Source: Cliona cf. orientalis
Lineage: Eukaryota; Porifera; Demospongiae; Clionaida; Clionaidae
Reading direction: 5' to 3'
DNA length: 64,000 bases
Assembly: GCA_963930775.1 (NCBI GenBank)
Contig: OZ005699.1
Span: 5,043,501-5,107,500 of the forward strand
The position numbers and the translations under genes were made by a program. The notes under the pieces are model-generated. The model was given only the letters and a program-made list of their open reading frames with translations, was not told the DNA's origin and did no database searches. Of the stretch, positions 1-9,165 are shown in pieces; within the stretch, counting starts at the first letter, position 1; each line of letters begins with the position of its first letter.

Positions 1-390
1 TACATCCTACACTTGCTTTTCTTGATTGGAAACAGCTCACATGAACAATACATTTTGCATAGAAAGATGGATGCTCACTCCGTGTTTGAGTTGAGGTCGA
101 TGGCTTTATCGGTATTACATGCATTGGTATTGAAGTTACAAAAGCTCCAAGATAGTAGAATACTACCAGCAAGTCTTGTAAGCTACACAGGTATCTGTGC
201 TTTCACTGTTGTGGCCAAACAATGTGCTCTCGTTTCTTGCCGTCTTTGGTGAGAGCGAACAAGAGGAAAATGCTTTGTAGGACTACGTTGAATTGTGTAA
301 GGACCACAGCCACAAAAGGGTGGTAAGGGCAAAATCACTGTATAATAAGCACTTCTTGATGGATGCACTATCTAGCAATCAAGGGCTAAA
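1..390 (+). pseudogene. Unidentified decayed coding remnant
   Basis: An open stretch of about 79 codons (13-252) is followed, in a different frame, by protein-like sequence containing FGESEQEENAL and HSHKRVVRAKSLYNKHFLMD up to about 385, interrupted by one stop. The composition looks like degraded protein rather than random translation, but I do not recognise the family. It ends where a 64 bp segment shared with the RecQ locus begins (402-465), so it may be a neighbouring part of the same mobile unit. It could also be unrelated. Confidence 0.25.
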
Positions 391-401
391 AAAGTAATCA
401 A

Positions 402-465
402 TCTAGTGTCAATTAGCAAAACGGTAGAGGAAGACTGTAAAAGTTGGAAGTAGCAGGTGTTTGCT
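402..465 (+). repeat. 64 bp duplicated segment, copy 1
   Basis: Nearly identical to 2277-2340, with about two differences near the middle. Copy 2 lies just before helicase motif Ia of the RecQ pseudogene. The shared piece has little homology on either side, so it is a local duplication or a shared element edge. Confidence 0.8.
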
Positions 466-819
466 AGGGACACGCACATTATGCTTTTTAAAGTTCCTAT
501 TATGCTATGCTCTAATTCCCAACACCAAATTAATTATGCTCATTGTTTTGTACCTATTATGCTCTTGGTTCTCTCAATTTTTTGTATTTTGAAACTAATT
601 TCATTCGAAAATTTGTACCTTATGAAAGCTTTATTTCATAGAAAAGACAAGCTACGGACATACTAGACTACCTTACTCACTAAACGTTAGAAAAGTACTA
701 TGTACTTGGTCGATTACCTGACTGCCTTATATTTTAATCCTATTATGCCAGCATTATGCCGGCATAACAAAACCACCTATTATGCCCAAAGCAATGCCAG
801 CATATTGTGCTTGTCTCTA
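465..819. mobile_element. Non-autonomous hAT-type MITE
   Basis: The 355 bp element has imperfect terminal inverted repeats: the left end reads TAGGGACACGCACATTATGC and the right end, reverse complemented, reads TAGAGACAAGCACAATATGC (17 of 20 match). It is flanked by a perfect 8 bp direct repeat GTGTTTGC (457-464 and 820-827). A TAGGG terminus with an 8 bp target duplication is the hAT pattern. The interior is AT-rich with repeated ATTATGC words and no coding capacity. Confidence 0.7.
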
Positions 820-866
820 GTGTTTGCGGATCATCCAAGCTCAATCCCTCACAGTCTGGCGTAGCC

Positions 867-910
867 AACCCTCGCAGGAAGAGGAGGGTCTGGTCAAAAG
901 CCTATACTAT
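867..910 (+). repeat. Outer inverted repeat, left arm
   Basis: The reverse complement of 4347-4393 matches this arm over its whole length except for one extra 3-base AGG unit on the right. Its core (AGGGTCTGGT ... CCTATAC) is shared with the inner arm pair at 1663-1722 and 4203-4262, so the two pairs are related termini. Confidence 0.85.
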
Positions 911-1662
911 GCTCACATAGGACAGTCAGAATCTGACTATCCCCACAAGGATGCAAATGTGGGTGATAAAAATAAAAAAACTGCCAACCACTATGACATA
1001 AACAGTAGGAGGAGCATGCGAGAGCGCAACTATACACACGCGCTTGCCCTGCGCGTGTGCGCATGGCAATGATGTGATTGCTAAGTGTGGTTGAAACATA
1101 CCAGGAGCATATGAGCCGCCCAAAGGGCAGCGAAGGAGCGTCCGACTGAGTATTAGATGTGTTACGCGAAGTTCATTAGCATTGCTTTACCTATGGAGTG
1201 GCCAGCTGCAGGGTATTTCCATCTGTCCATAGTGATAGACCATACTACATAGTCTACAATCACACTACAGACTAAGTCAATTAGCTAGTACAGTGTGGCA
1301 TGTACAAAACTCCAAATCAATTACTTATTTCTCACCTCCCCCCCCCCCTCTTGATTTTCGCCCGCATGTATTTCCATCAGCACCAGCACAATACAAAAGT
1401 ATACTGCTTCAATATTTGGACTGCCGAATTTACGGTTTTGATGACCATTTCCCATCAAACTTGTGATTAAATGACCATTTCCAGCCACCCGCCCGCATAA
1501 ATTTTTGGGCTCAGGGGGGATGAGAAACAATGTATTAGATGTGTTAATTTGGAGTGGCCTAATCTGCTATGCACTGCAGCAGCTGCACGTTCCAAGTAAC
1601 AAAGTGTAGTGTTAAGTACTTCGCCTAAAGCCAACCCTACGGTAGTCAGACGTTCCTTTGTC
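911..1662. other. Non-coding stretch with a candidate small MITE
   Basis: No gene is supported here. Positions about 1320-1535 look like a MITE: the left end TTACTTATTTCTCACC and the reverse-complemented right end ATACATTGTTTCTCATC are similar, and C-rich and G-rich runs sit just inside. The remainder has no recognisable feature. Confidence 0.4.
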
Positions 1663-2025
1663 GTAGTCTGGGGTACCGGCCCCTTCGTAAGAGAGAGGAA
1701 GGGTCTGGTAACATCCCTATACCCGTGTTGTGCTCATGTCTGGAATGTGGACATGACCAATCAGATCACAGTGTGGTTTAGCGCGTTAATTTCACCGCGT
1801 GAATCGCGTATATTTCTCTGAACAAAAATTTTGTGCCATGGATTTGCAGTTGAGAGAGATCATTTCGGCCACCGTTGGAGCTCTTGGCTACGACTCCATA
1901 AAGCCAGAGCAGGAGTTAGCTTTGCTATCCTTCCTGCAAGGGCATGATGTGTTTATCGCTTCTGACAGGTTACAGAAAGAGCGTTTGTTACGCTGCCTTG
2001 CCTGGTGCAAGTTAATCAATCAAAG

Positions 2026-2254
2026 GGCTCAGAAGCAAAGTGGGCTGGGCTAACCCCGAACTAAATGTGGGAAATTGTCTAAAAAGCTCAAAAATGGACT
2101 AAAAACCGTACATCGTACTCTACCAAGTTGCCAAAATTTTCAAAAAATTGAATTTTCTATAGCTCATGAAACATATTTTAACATGTTTTCAAGATTCGGG
2201 GGGGGGGGGGGCTAAGTCAACATTTGTGGGTTAGCCCACTTTACTTCTGAGCCG
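2026..2254. mobile_element. Small MITE inserted in the RecQ pseudogene
   Basis: The left end GGCTCAGAAGCAAAGTGGGC and the right end (reverse complement GGCTCAGAAGTAAAGTGGGC) form inverted repeats of a roughly 229 bp insert. It replaces the expected Walker A region of the helicase. A run of 14 G lies near the right end (2198-2211). No clear target duplication was identified. Confidence 0.65.
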
Positions 2255-2276
2255 TTCTTTAACTTAAGTTAATTTA

Positions 2277-2340
2277 TCTAGTGTCAATTAGCAAAACGGT
2301 AGAAAAAGACTGTAAAAGTTGGAAGTAGCAGGTGTTTGCT
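2277..2340 (+). repeat. 64 bp duplicated segment, copy 2
   Basis: Second copy of 402-465. It lies between the MITE and the resumed RecQ reading frame, so the duplicated piece is probably intron or edge sequence of the helicase gene. Confidence 0.8.
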
Positions 2341-2714
2341 TGTTGAAGAGAACTTCACCAGGATCTACGAGTATCGTGATCGCTATTTCTCCCTTGATCA
2401 CTCTGATGAAGGATAAGGTCACCTCTTTATCGACAAGGGGGCTGGCTGTAGGATATGTATCACTCATGAAAGCTCGGACAAAGAAAGAGCGAAAAATGAA
2501 GGACGGTCAGTACCAACTTGTTTTATTTAGTCCAGAAGCTTTATTGACTGTTCGTCGATGGAGAGAGCTATTGCAGGGGACAAACTATAGTTCTAGAATC
2601 GTGGCTTTCATTTGTGGACGAGGCACACTGTATCAAGAAATGATAAGAAATTTTATTACAAGTAGCTTGTGTATTGGTCACTCGCAATTTCTCTTGTGTG
2701 CACATAATAATTAT

Positions 2715-2745
2715 TATTGTGTGTGTGTGTGGGTGTGTGTGTGTC
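2715..2745. repeat. GT-rich microsatellite
   Basis: A (GT)n-type tract with interruptions lies inside the intron that separates the DEAH exon from the next exon of the RecQ pseudogene. Confidence 0.8.
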
Positions 2746-3519
2746 ACTGGTTGTATCGATTGTCTACAACGGTTCACATAATGACTAATTTTTTCCCCTT
2801 TTGTGTAGGGGAGAGGATTTCAGGAAGGAGTACTCAAGACTTGGTGAGGTGCGAAGCATTCTTCGACAGAATGTACATGTTATGGCACTAACAGCAACAG
2901 CCACAAAAAAAATTAAGGAATGTTTGCGATGTTTTGAGCATGGAGAGCCCCGTACTGGTGTCCATTTCTCCCGACAAGGACAATATTAAGTACATCGTTG
3001 CTACTCATGTGTCAATAGATAAAACATTCGGGCCTATTGCTGACCAACTTTATGAGCATCATGCAGACGTTGGACGTACCATAATTTGTTGTCAAAAGCT
3101 GGATGACTACTGCCTCTCTGTGTCGTAATAGCTACTGTCACGTTTGGTATGGGTATGGATATTCATGACATTCAAAACATCATACACTTCAGAGCTCGTG
3201 AAGACGTTGATAATAATGTACATTCAGGCAGTTGGTAGAGCTGGGAGAGATGGTAACAACTCAGATGTCAGTACATCAATAAAGTTATATATTGTTTTTG
3301 ACGAACAAATAGACAAAACAAGTATGATTTAAGGTTATGCATGTGTTGTGCATGATGTATGTGTGACTAAGTGTGAGTATGGAAAATGTTCTGGTTGTAT
3401 TAATTTTTCTTGATTGGTGTAGTCATTATTAATCATGTGATGGGATAGTATCTTGTAAACTCCCTCCCACATGCAAAGATTACAGTATTGTGTGTAATGT
3501 GCAGACTCTAGCTAGCCAT

Positions 3520-4030
3520 GGGCATGACAATAATTCCACCCTCCCCACCCCAGTCGTTTAATAATTGCCTGCCATATACCTGAACAGCTGGTGAAAAACC
3601 AATAGAAACTGCGAGCTCTTTTAGCCGGAATCACTAGTTCATGGACATAATCTTCCGCTGAAAATAATCTACTGTGACTCTGCCGTATGTAATTACACTG
3701 CTCCCACCTGTTTTTGGCCTGCTTGGCATACATCGAAGAGCTGCTTCTGCTGATTGCAATAACTTTGCTCTAGCAGTCTGGAATCCTTCGAGTGCTCGTA
3801 CACACTTTCTACGGATGAATCACGTAGTACTGCTCATGACTGCATCTTCATTAATCACTACACTATTTCTCTCTGAACGATGGCCATAAACTCCCTCCAA
3901 ACTGGATTTACTCCTCTGGCGGCATCACCGCAGAGAAAGTACCGGTACATGCCTTTGGGAAGACTGGTCCCACATCCAAGGCAAATGTCCGCTGTAGCTG
4001 CAACCGACATATTAATTCGCCACGTGCACA
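3520..4030 (-). pseudogene. Cysteine-motif N-terminal module remnant
   Basis: Reading leftward from about 4030, the minus strand gives ICLGCGTSLP, YFLCGDAARGV and VWREFMAIVQREIV. After a stop and frame changes come KCVRALEGFQTARAKLLQ and RPKTGGSS. The CxxC pair, a possible second pair at RKC and an arginine-rich helix recall the zinc-binding N-terminal modules of large lineage-expanded sponge and cnidarian proteins. Stops and shifts show decay. It lies antisense to, and inside the same arms as, the RecQ pseudogene. The family assignment is tentative. Confidence 0.4.
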
Positions 4031-4202
4031 GAAATAGCAAGCAGCACTTGCATGCGCGGTTGACTCAGAATATTAATCACGCCAGCACTTTAAGTGCCAT
4101 GATTACTGGTCCGTGCGTGGTGATTTTGGTTAGCAGCCACTTAAGTTGCGGTCCACAATGTAGTAAAAATTACATTCACAACATTCCACTTGCACAAGAG
4201 TA

Positions 4203-4262
4203 GTATAGGGATGTTACCAGACCCTTCCTCTCTCTTGCGAAGGGGCTGGTACCCCAGACTAC
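4203..4262 (-). repeat. Inner inverted repeat, right arm
   Basis: Inverted partner of 1663-1722, with about 58 of 60 bases matching. It reads toward the RecQ pseudogene. Confidence 0.9.
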
Positions 4263-4346
4263 CTTTATCGCCCTTCAGGTGGCTCATATGTTCCTGCACA
4301 TACTTAATGCATGCCGTACTGTAGTGACTAACTATATTCCTTTTAT

Positions 4347-4393
4347 ATAGTATAGGCTTTTGACCAGACCCTCCTCCTCTTCCTGCGAGGGTT
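4347..4393 (-). repeat. Outer inverted repeat, right arm
   Basis: Inverted partner of 867-910, differing mainly by one additional AGG unit. Confidence 0.85.
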
Positions 4394-5640
4394 CCCCTTG
4401 TTAATTATTGCATGTGACATTCAAATCACATGCTGCAGCTGCTCTACCCCAGAGGGATGTTCATAATTTAGAAAAAATAATAAATACAAGTGGTCCATTG
4501 CATGCAAAAGAGTTTTATTACCCTGTGCGCATGCGCAAGGGGTGAAGTAATTGATCATACCGTCGTCATGAGCACAAAAATTGCCATATTTTGAGATCTA
4601 GGCACTTGAGTGACTCGTAAGCATTTCAAATTAAATTTGGTGAAAACTAGCTTCAGTATGTTTCAAATTGAGGGACACAATCCACGACCATCAGGAATAG
4701 TGCCTTATTCTTAGCCATCGTAGCCACGCCTATGAACAGTGCCTACTCAATGCATAATGCATATATACAAGCGTGTGCTCATGCACACAGCTAAATGGCC
4801 TAGTAATAGTGGTAATAGTAGTATACGAACAGGTAAAGATCGTCAATATGTTCTAAATCTCGTGACACTTGGGCTGCTATACTGCATTAATTGAAAGGGT
4901 GAAGTGAATGATTGCAAAATCAGCAGTAGAAGCACTACATGGAGCAATCTCTGACCACTTTTGAGTTGAAATCAACACATGTACAGGGACTGTATCTAGA
5001 CATCAAGAATACAGAGTATCCATAAGAATGAACATAATCATGCGCTTATGATTGCATATAAGTATGTAATATGCAGCGTGAGCTGCATGACAATGCACAT
5101 GTGCGTGTATGCTTGATCGATCAGCAGTTTTACAAAGAAAGTTATAAGCTAAGAAGCATGTTGATAGTCTTTGTCAAGGAAGAAGCTCAAGGTGAACAGA
5201 AAATAGCCTCGTCCCCAGGCCTTCTGATCAGAAGGACTGGAGACAAGGCTAGACAGAAAAGGGCATCAGCTCACTATTTATCAATGTCTAGCATTAACTC
5301 ACGATCGACAACAAGGGTTTGAAGGTACACGCTTGAGCCTTTTATGGCCGGTGCTGTAGTTGATAGGCTGCAGAAGCATTGTCAAGGCAACATATACATA
5401 GCCCATGGTACAAGTCGGTTACATCATAGATAATAGAGGAGGGGGAAAAGGCAACGCTTGCATAATCCTCGCCTCTAAGTATATTCAACACCTACGTGAT
5501 AAACCCCTACATGTAATACTTTACACATGGGACTTTTGGAAAGGTACACCATTACATTCTACATGATAATCTGGATCATCCCAGCCCATAATGCCATATT
5601 AATAGAGTTACTAATTATATTTAGATCCTAGTTGTAACAA
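4394..5640. other. Intergenic or intronic DNA with a short dispersed repeat
   Basis: No coding region is supported. Around 4510-4620 lies a repeat with a palindromic CTGTGCGCATGCGCAAGGGG-like core next to AAAAATTGCCATATTTTGAG. Related sequence occurs in the opposite sense near 8600-8700 and again near 31050-31130. An 83-codon open frame at 5071-5322 has no recognisable similarity and contains a short palindrome (GGCCTTCTGATCAGAAGG), so I do not call it a gene. Confidence 0.5.
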
Positions 5641-5680
5641 ATACTGTAATCTCATTGGTCCAAACTAGGGTTCTAAATAG

Positions 5681-5742
5681 ACTCATAGAACCCTTGTAAA
5701 TCTTTATAGAACCCTTGTAAATCCTCATAGAACCCTTGTAAA
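5681..5742 (+). repeat. Short tandem repeat, about 24 bp unit
   Basis: Three tandem units each contain AGAACCCTTGTAAA. They lie just upstream of a possible tiny two-exon gene. Confidence 0.7.
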
Positions 5743-5791
5743 AATTGCATGTCTCAAGGCCATAGCTACATAGCAACAAATTTCTAACCGT

Positions 5792-6022
5792 CATGGCAGC
5801 CTTGCTCAGGTAAGATGTAGCATAGAAACTAAACTACGTATACAGAGGCTTATTGCATAGCTACACACTGCTTGCCTTGTCCTCACAGCACAGAGGCAGC
5901 GGGCACAATAAGCGTGATTCTATTAAAAGCACACTTGATGATCGATGGGAGTGGCTATCTGAGTTCAAAAGTTCAATAGCTGCCATGACACTTGTACCAG
6001 TGTTGACAAGACCTCGAAGATG
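5792..6022 (+). CDS. Possible two-exon microprotein gene
   Basis: ATGGCAGCCTTGCTCAG starts at about 5792 in a favourable context (CGTCATGG) and ends at a strong donor (GTAAGATG). Using the acceptor CACAG before AGGCAG at about 5894, the joined frame stays open to a TGA near 6022. It would encode about 48 residues beginning MAALLRGSGHNKRDS and ending LTRPRR. An inverted CCAAT box (ATTGG) lies near 5656. Choosing the acceptor 5 bases earlier gives a different, shorter product, so the prediction depends on one splice choice. I recognise no family. It lies beyond the last visible POLD1 exon, on the opposite strand. Confidence 0.25.
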
Positions 6023-6098
6023 ACGGTATTTCGCTCAATTTATGACTTGTCGCTAGTATTGCAAAGAAGTTTTCAGCTTGTTGCTAGGATCTAAATAC

Positions 6099-6237
6099 GT
6101 TAGACCATGGTTACCAGGTTTCCACGTGATTTAGAAGCCCTCAGGCACTCCGTAGAACCCTCGCTTCGCTCGGGTTCTACATGAGTCCCTTCGGTCGTCT
6201 AAATAATCACGTAGAAACCTAGTAACCACGGTCTAAC
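6099..6237. repeat. 139 bp palindromic foldback repeat
   Basis: The ends GTTAGACCATGGTTACCAGG and, reverse complemented, GTTAGACCGTGGTTACTAGG pair almost perfectly, and pairing continues inward around a core rich in TTCGCTCGGG-like sequence. This is a small MITE that can fold into one hairpin. Confidence 0.8.
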
Positions 6238-6339
6238 TATTATATAAAATCCTTCACAAAAATCCCACAAAGTTTATATGATAGATGTATGCAGGATGAC
6301 AAAGGCTGTGGCTTTGTGGTATAAACTAACAAGAAAATA

Positions 6340-7025
6340 CAGTGTAGTCCACTTAATTCAAATCCACTTAAGACGAATTTTCGTCTGATTCAAATTCTTT
6401 CAGATTCCCTATCTAGATAGAGCTAATACATAAATTTGAATTGGTCTTTTCGCTTAATTAAAAAAATTACAGCCAGCTTCAGCACACAAAAATACATATT
6501 TATATAAATACAGAACGTAGATCACATGGAGATCACTACTACCCTGCTTGAGATATGAAACTATAAGTATCTATTACCTACATCACTCTCTGAATAATTC
6601 TAAAGCTTCATATGTGACTGAATGCTCTACTAATGAGCCTTGCAAGGTCTCAATACAGTGGTTTAGGCCACTGTTTGTTGTAAACATGCTTCTGGTCACA
6701 TCAGAGCTCACTTAGCCATGCAGCGGTTATCATTATTCATTATTCCATTATTTTACCTCAGAATATCCTGTACAATTTGAACATTTCCTGGACAAACCAC
6801 AGACAGGATGGTGACATTAATGTTGGTAATTGAACTGAGCATGGGCAGTGCCAAATAATGACAACAATGGCCAAAACAGGCGGCCTCCAAAATAGCATGC
6901 GGGTGGGTGACCAGAAACATGTTTACAAGTAACACTGGCCTTATATGGATCTCTGTAATTCAAATTTTCGTTTAATTCAAATATTTCTCATGGATTTTGA
7001 GATTCGATTTAAGTGGACTACACTG
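6340..7025. mobile_element. MITE with CAGTGTAGTCCACTTAA termini
   Basis: The 686 bp element begins and ends with CAGTGTAGTCCACTTAA in inverted orientation and is flanked by TA on both sides (6338-6339 and 7026-7027). Inside the ends are further inverted TTAATTCAAAT stretches. A CAGT start, TA target and lack of coding sequence fit a non-autonomous pogo/Tc1-mariner type element. Confidence 0.8.
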
Positions 7026-7938
7026 TAATGGATTACCTTAGTGTTATTAAAGTTAACAGCACTTATAGAGAGCATTTAGCTACAACTTACTTTAGCGATT
7101 TAGGTTTCAAGCTATTAATATAATTTATATACACAATAAACTTTTGATGTCTCAGAGTAGTAGATCGTTCCAGATGCTCAGTATTCAATAAAATTACTAG
7201 AGCCTATCCTATAGTAGACGCCATGAAGTCACCATCTGATGAAGAACTGGACTACAGCTCGAACTCGAGTGAACGTTATGCTTGCATTATTGATTTTTCA
7301 GTTAACCTTGTTTCTAATTAAACGAATTATGTCGTCGCGGAGGAATTTTAGCCTCATGTTAATTTAGCAAATTTGCTTCCAGTAAGCTAACTACCAATTA
7401 TCCTTCCATTACATCCTCTTTATGAGAATGAAAGTGAAATTCAGATACAAGCCACAAACACTGCACAAAACTGCACTGAAATCCCTATACAATAATAATG
7501 TGGATTAAATGCAGGTTTGCCATATAAAATGTATAGGGCATTTCCTCCCCCTCTAATGTCTATGGTTTATACATCACTTGTTCAGTCTCTACAGGATATA
7601 TACAGACTCGCGCCTCCAGCCCTCGGTGTCTAAATCCCATAAAAATCTAGCCTCGTATCTAGACCCGGAAGGAGAGAAGAGGGCCTAAGTGGTACCTATT
7701 GCACACGCATGCGCGAACTACCCCAAGAAAACCTGGGGTGCTGCAAACGACTATATCATTCTTCTCCTGCGGCCTAGGGTACGGGGCTACACCGGTATGA
7801 CATCACTTTGTAGCCTAGGCACAGGAGAAGGGCACATACATGCAGCTAAGTAAGGCATAGGCAGAAGACACTTCGGTAATGGCTCCACCCATTTCTGAAG
7901 ATAGTACAGTAATATCGTTAACTACGTTATGTAATTAC
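7026..7938. other. Non-coding stretch after the last visible POLD1 exon
   Basis: I looked here on the minus strand for the next POLD1 exon (expected to resemble DPLFVLEH) and did not find it. An ATG at 7222 on the plus strand opens a short serine- and acid-rich peptide (MKSPSDEELDYSS) of unknown meaning. Positions 7730-7830 contain imperfect inverted pieces around CCTGGGG/CCTAGG words. Confidence 0.4.
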
Positions 7939-8041
7939 CTCGGACTTCATATAAGCAGCAGTTCCCTTAGCACCAGCAATAATAACATATGGGACACGAT
8001 CTCCAAGATTTGGAGCAGATCCAGCATCTCGTTTACGCATT
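7939..8041 (-). CDS. POLD1: POLD1 exon, thumb region ([17 protein letters not shown])
   Basis: The acceptor TTTGTAG precedes AATGCG. The last codon GAG is followed by the donor GTAATT. The exon completes a split Arg codon and encodes 34 further residues including [14 protein letters not shown], a well-conserved POLD1 stretch. The following exon was not found. Confidence 0.93.
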
Positions 8042-9128
8042 CTACAAAGCGGATACCATATTATAATGACACTGAAAGTGGGGCCAGAGTATTCCAGGCT
8101 AGGATATGGGAGTGGGCCAATGTTAAACTAGAGCTCTATAGAGCACATAGCCCGCGCGCACATTGCGCAGTCTATAGACCTGCTTTTGTTGCTGCTTGAT
8201 CAAGGGCTTATAGACCCCATAAGCCCTTGGTTGTATAATATAGGGCTCTTGGTGATATCAGCCAAACACCACTAACTCTCTCTGCACCAGATCTAGATGT
8301 AGGTATCTTACATTCCGATTCGATGGGGCCTTGCATTCCAGTATGCGAATAGTTACCAGCCGAACGTGTGCCACTAGCATTACTGAAGACCTTTACCAGT
8401 CCATAATATTCAATATTATGCGCATGAGCAGAAAGCACAAGGCCTGCATGCATAATGCATTGAGTGGGCACTGTCGATAGGCATGGTTACGAAGGCTAAT
8501 AAAAAGGCACTATTTGTGGCACTCGTGGACCATATCCCTCGATTCGAAACACACTAAAGCCGCCAAATGCGACCGATTCATTGTGCTTACTAGTCGCTCA
8601 GATGCCTAGACCTCAAGATATGGCGATTTTTCTGCTAACAACGACAACGACGACACGACGGATTACTTTATCCCTTGCGCATGCGCGCGGGGTAAAAAAT
8701 TGACAAGTCTTTGACGGTATGGTATAATATATTACTGCTACACATAGTGGGCTATGCAAATTGCAATTGCCACATAATTTAGGTAAGTGGAGTACCTTGC
8801 TTGTGCTAGTAGGTACATGTAGGCTATCACCAGTGTTTCATTTAGAGGGGGGGTGCCCTGGGATTCCCCCCCCCCTAAAATATTGAGAAATTTTAGTATA
8901 ACATACAATACTAAATAAACAAATACCAAGATTTAAATTAAGGTTAAAGAGTGATTCATCAGTGTGACTGTTTGAAAATGTCTAATATCGAGTCTGTGCT
9001 CCATTTGGGAAATTTAATCTATATGTGCACTAATTTCACACTTACTTAGTGGGTATGTATTTGTCAAGCACAATCTATCAGCACTAATTTTTGATCAAAA
9101 TAGGCCTAAGATGCAATTCTTTATTCCT

Positions 9129-9165
<37 letters not shown>

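Larger units (their letters stand above)
1838..3260 (+). pseudogene. RecQ-like DNA helicase pseudogene
   Basis: The protein begins MDLQLREIIS and has a RecQ-type Q motif (KPEQELALLSFLQGHDVF, about 1910-1960). Motif I (Walker A) is missing: a small MITE occupies that place. Motif Ia (VIAISPLITLMKDKV, about 2380-2420) is good. The DEAH box reads VDEAHC at about 2610 but in another frame after a one-base insertion. The next splice donor reads AT instead of GT. After the intron come WGEDFR and motif III (ALTATAT, about 2885), then further shifts. Motif V-like TFGMGMDIHD lies near 3140-3175 and motif VI GRAGRDG near 3236. Several indels, a lost donor and a deletion between motifs IV and V make it non-functional. 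RecQ-like genes of this type are expanded in sponges and cnidarians. Confidence 0.8.
1663..4262. mobile_element. Candidate 2.6 kb TIR element around a RecQ pseudogene
   Basis: Two 60 bp arms (1663-1722 and 4203-4262) are inverted copies with about 58 of 60 matches. Between them lie a RecQ-like helicase pseudogene on the plus strand and a cysteine-motif remnant on the minus strand. An outer pair of related arms (867-910 and 4347-4393) encloses the unit. Such high arm identity beside a badly eroded interior suggests that the arms spread recently or independently. They may be two hairpin-type MITEs in opposite orientation rather than the ends of one transposon. No target-site duplication is clear. 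Confidence 0.45.

Noticed and set aside
1838..3260. A functional RecQ helicase
   Set aside because: Walker A is missing, the DEAH box is out of frame, one donor is AT, and several further shifts occur.
5071..5322. 83-residue open frame as a gene
   Set aside because: No domain, no splice context and a palindrome inside. It looks like chance.
1..7938. The C-terminal POLD1 exons with the CysA/CysB zinc clusters
   Set aside because: I scanned the minus strand for sequence like DPLFVLEH, the GCRT/CxxC cluster and YMRKKV and saw none. They are probably outside the window or behind further insertions.
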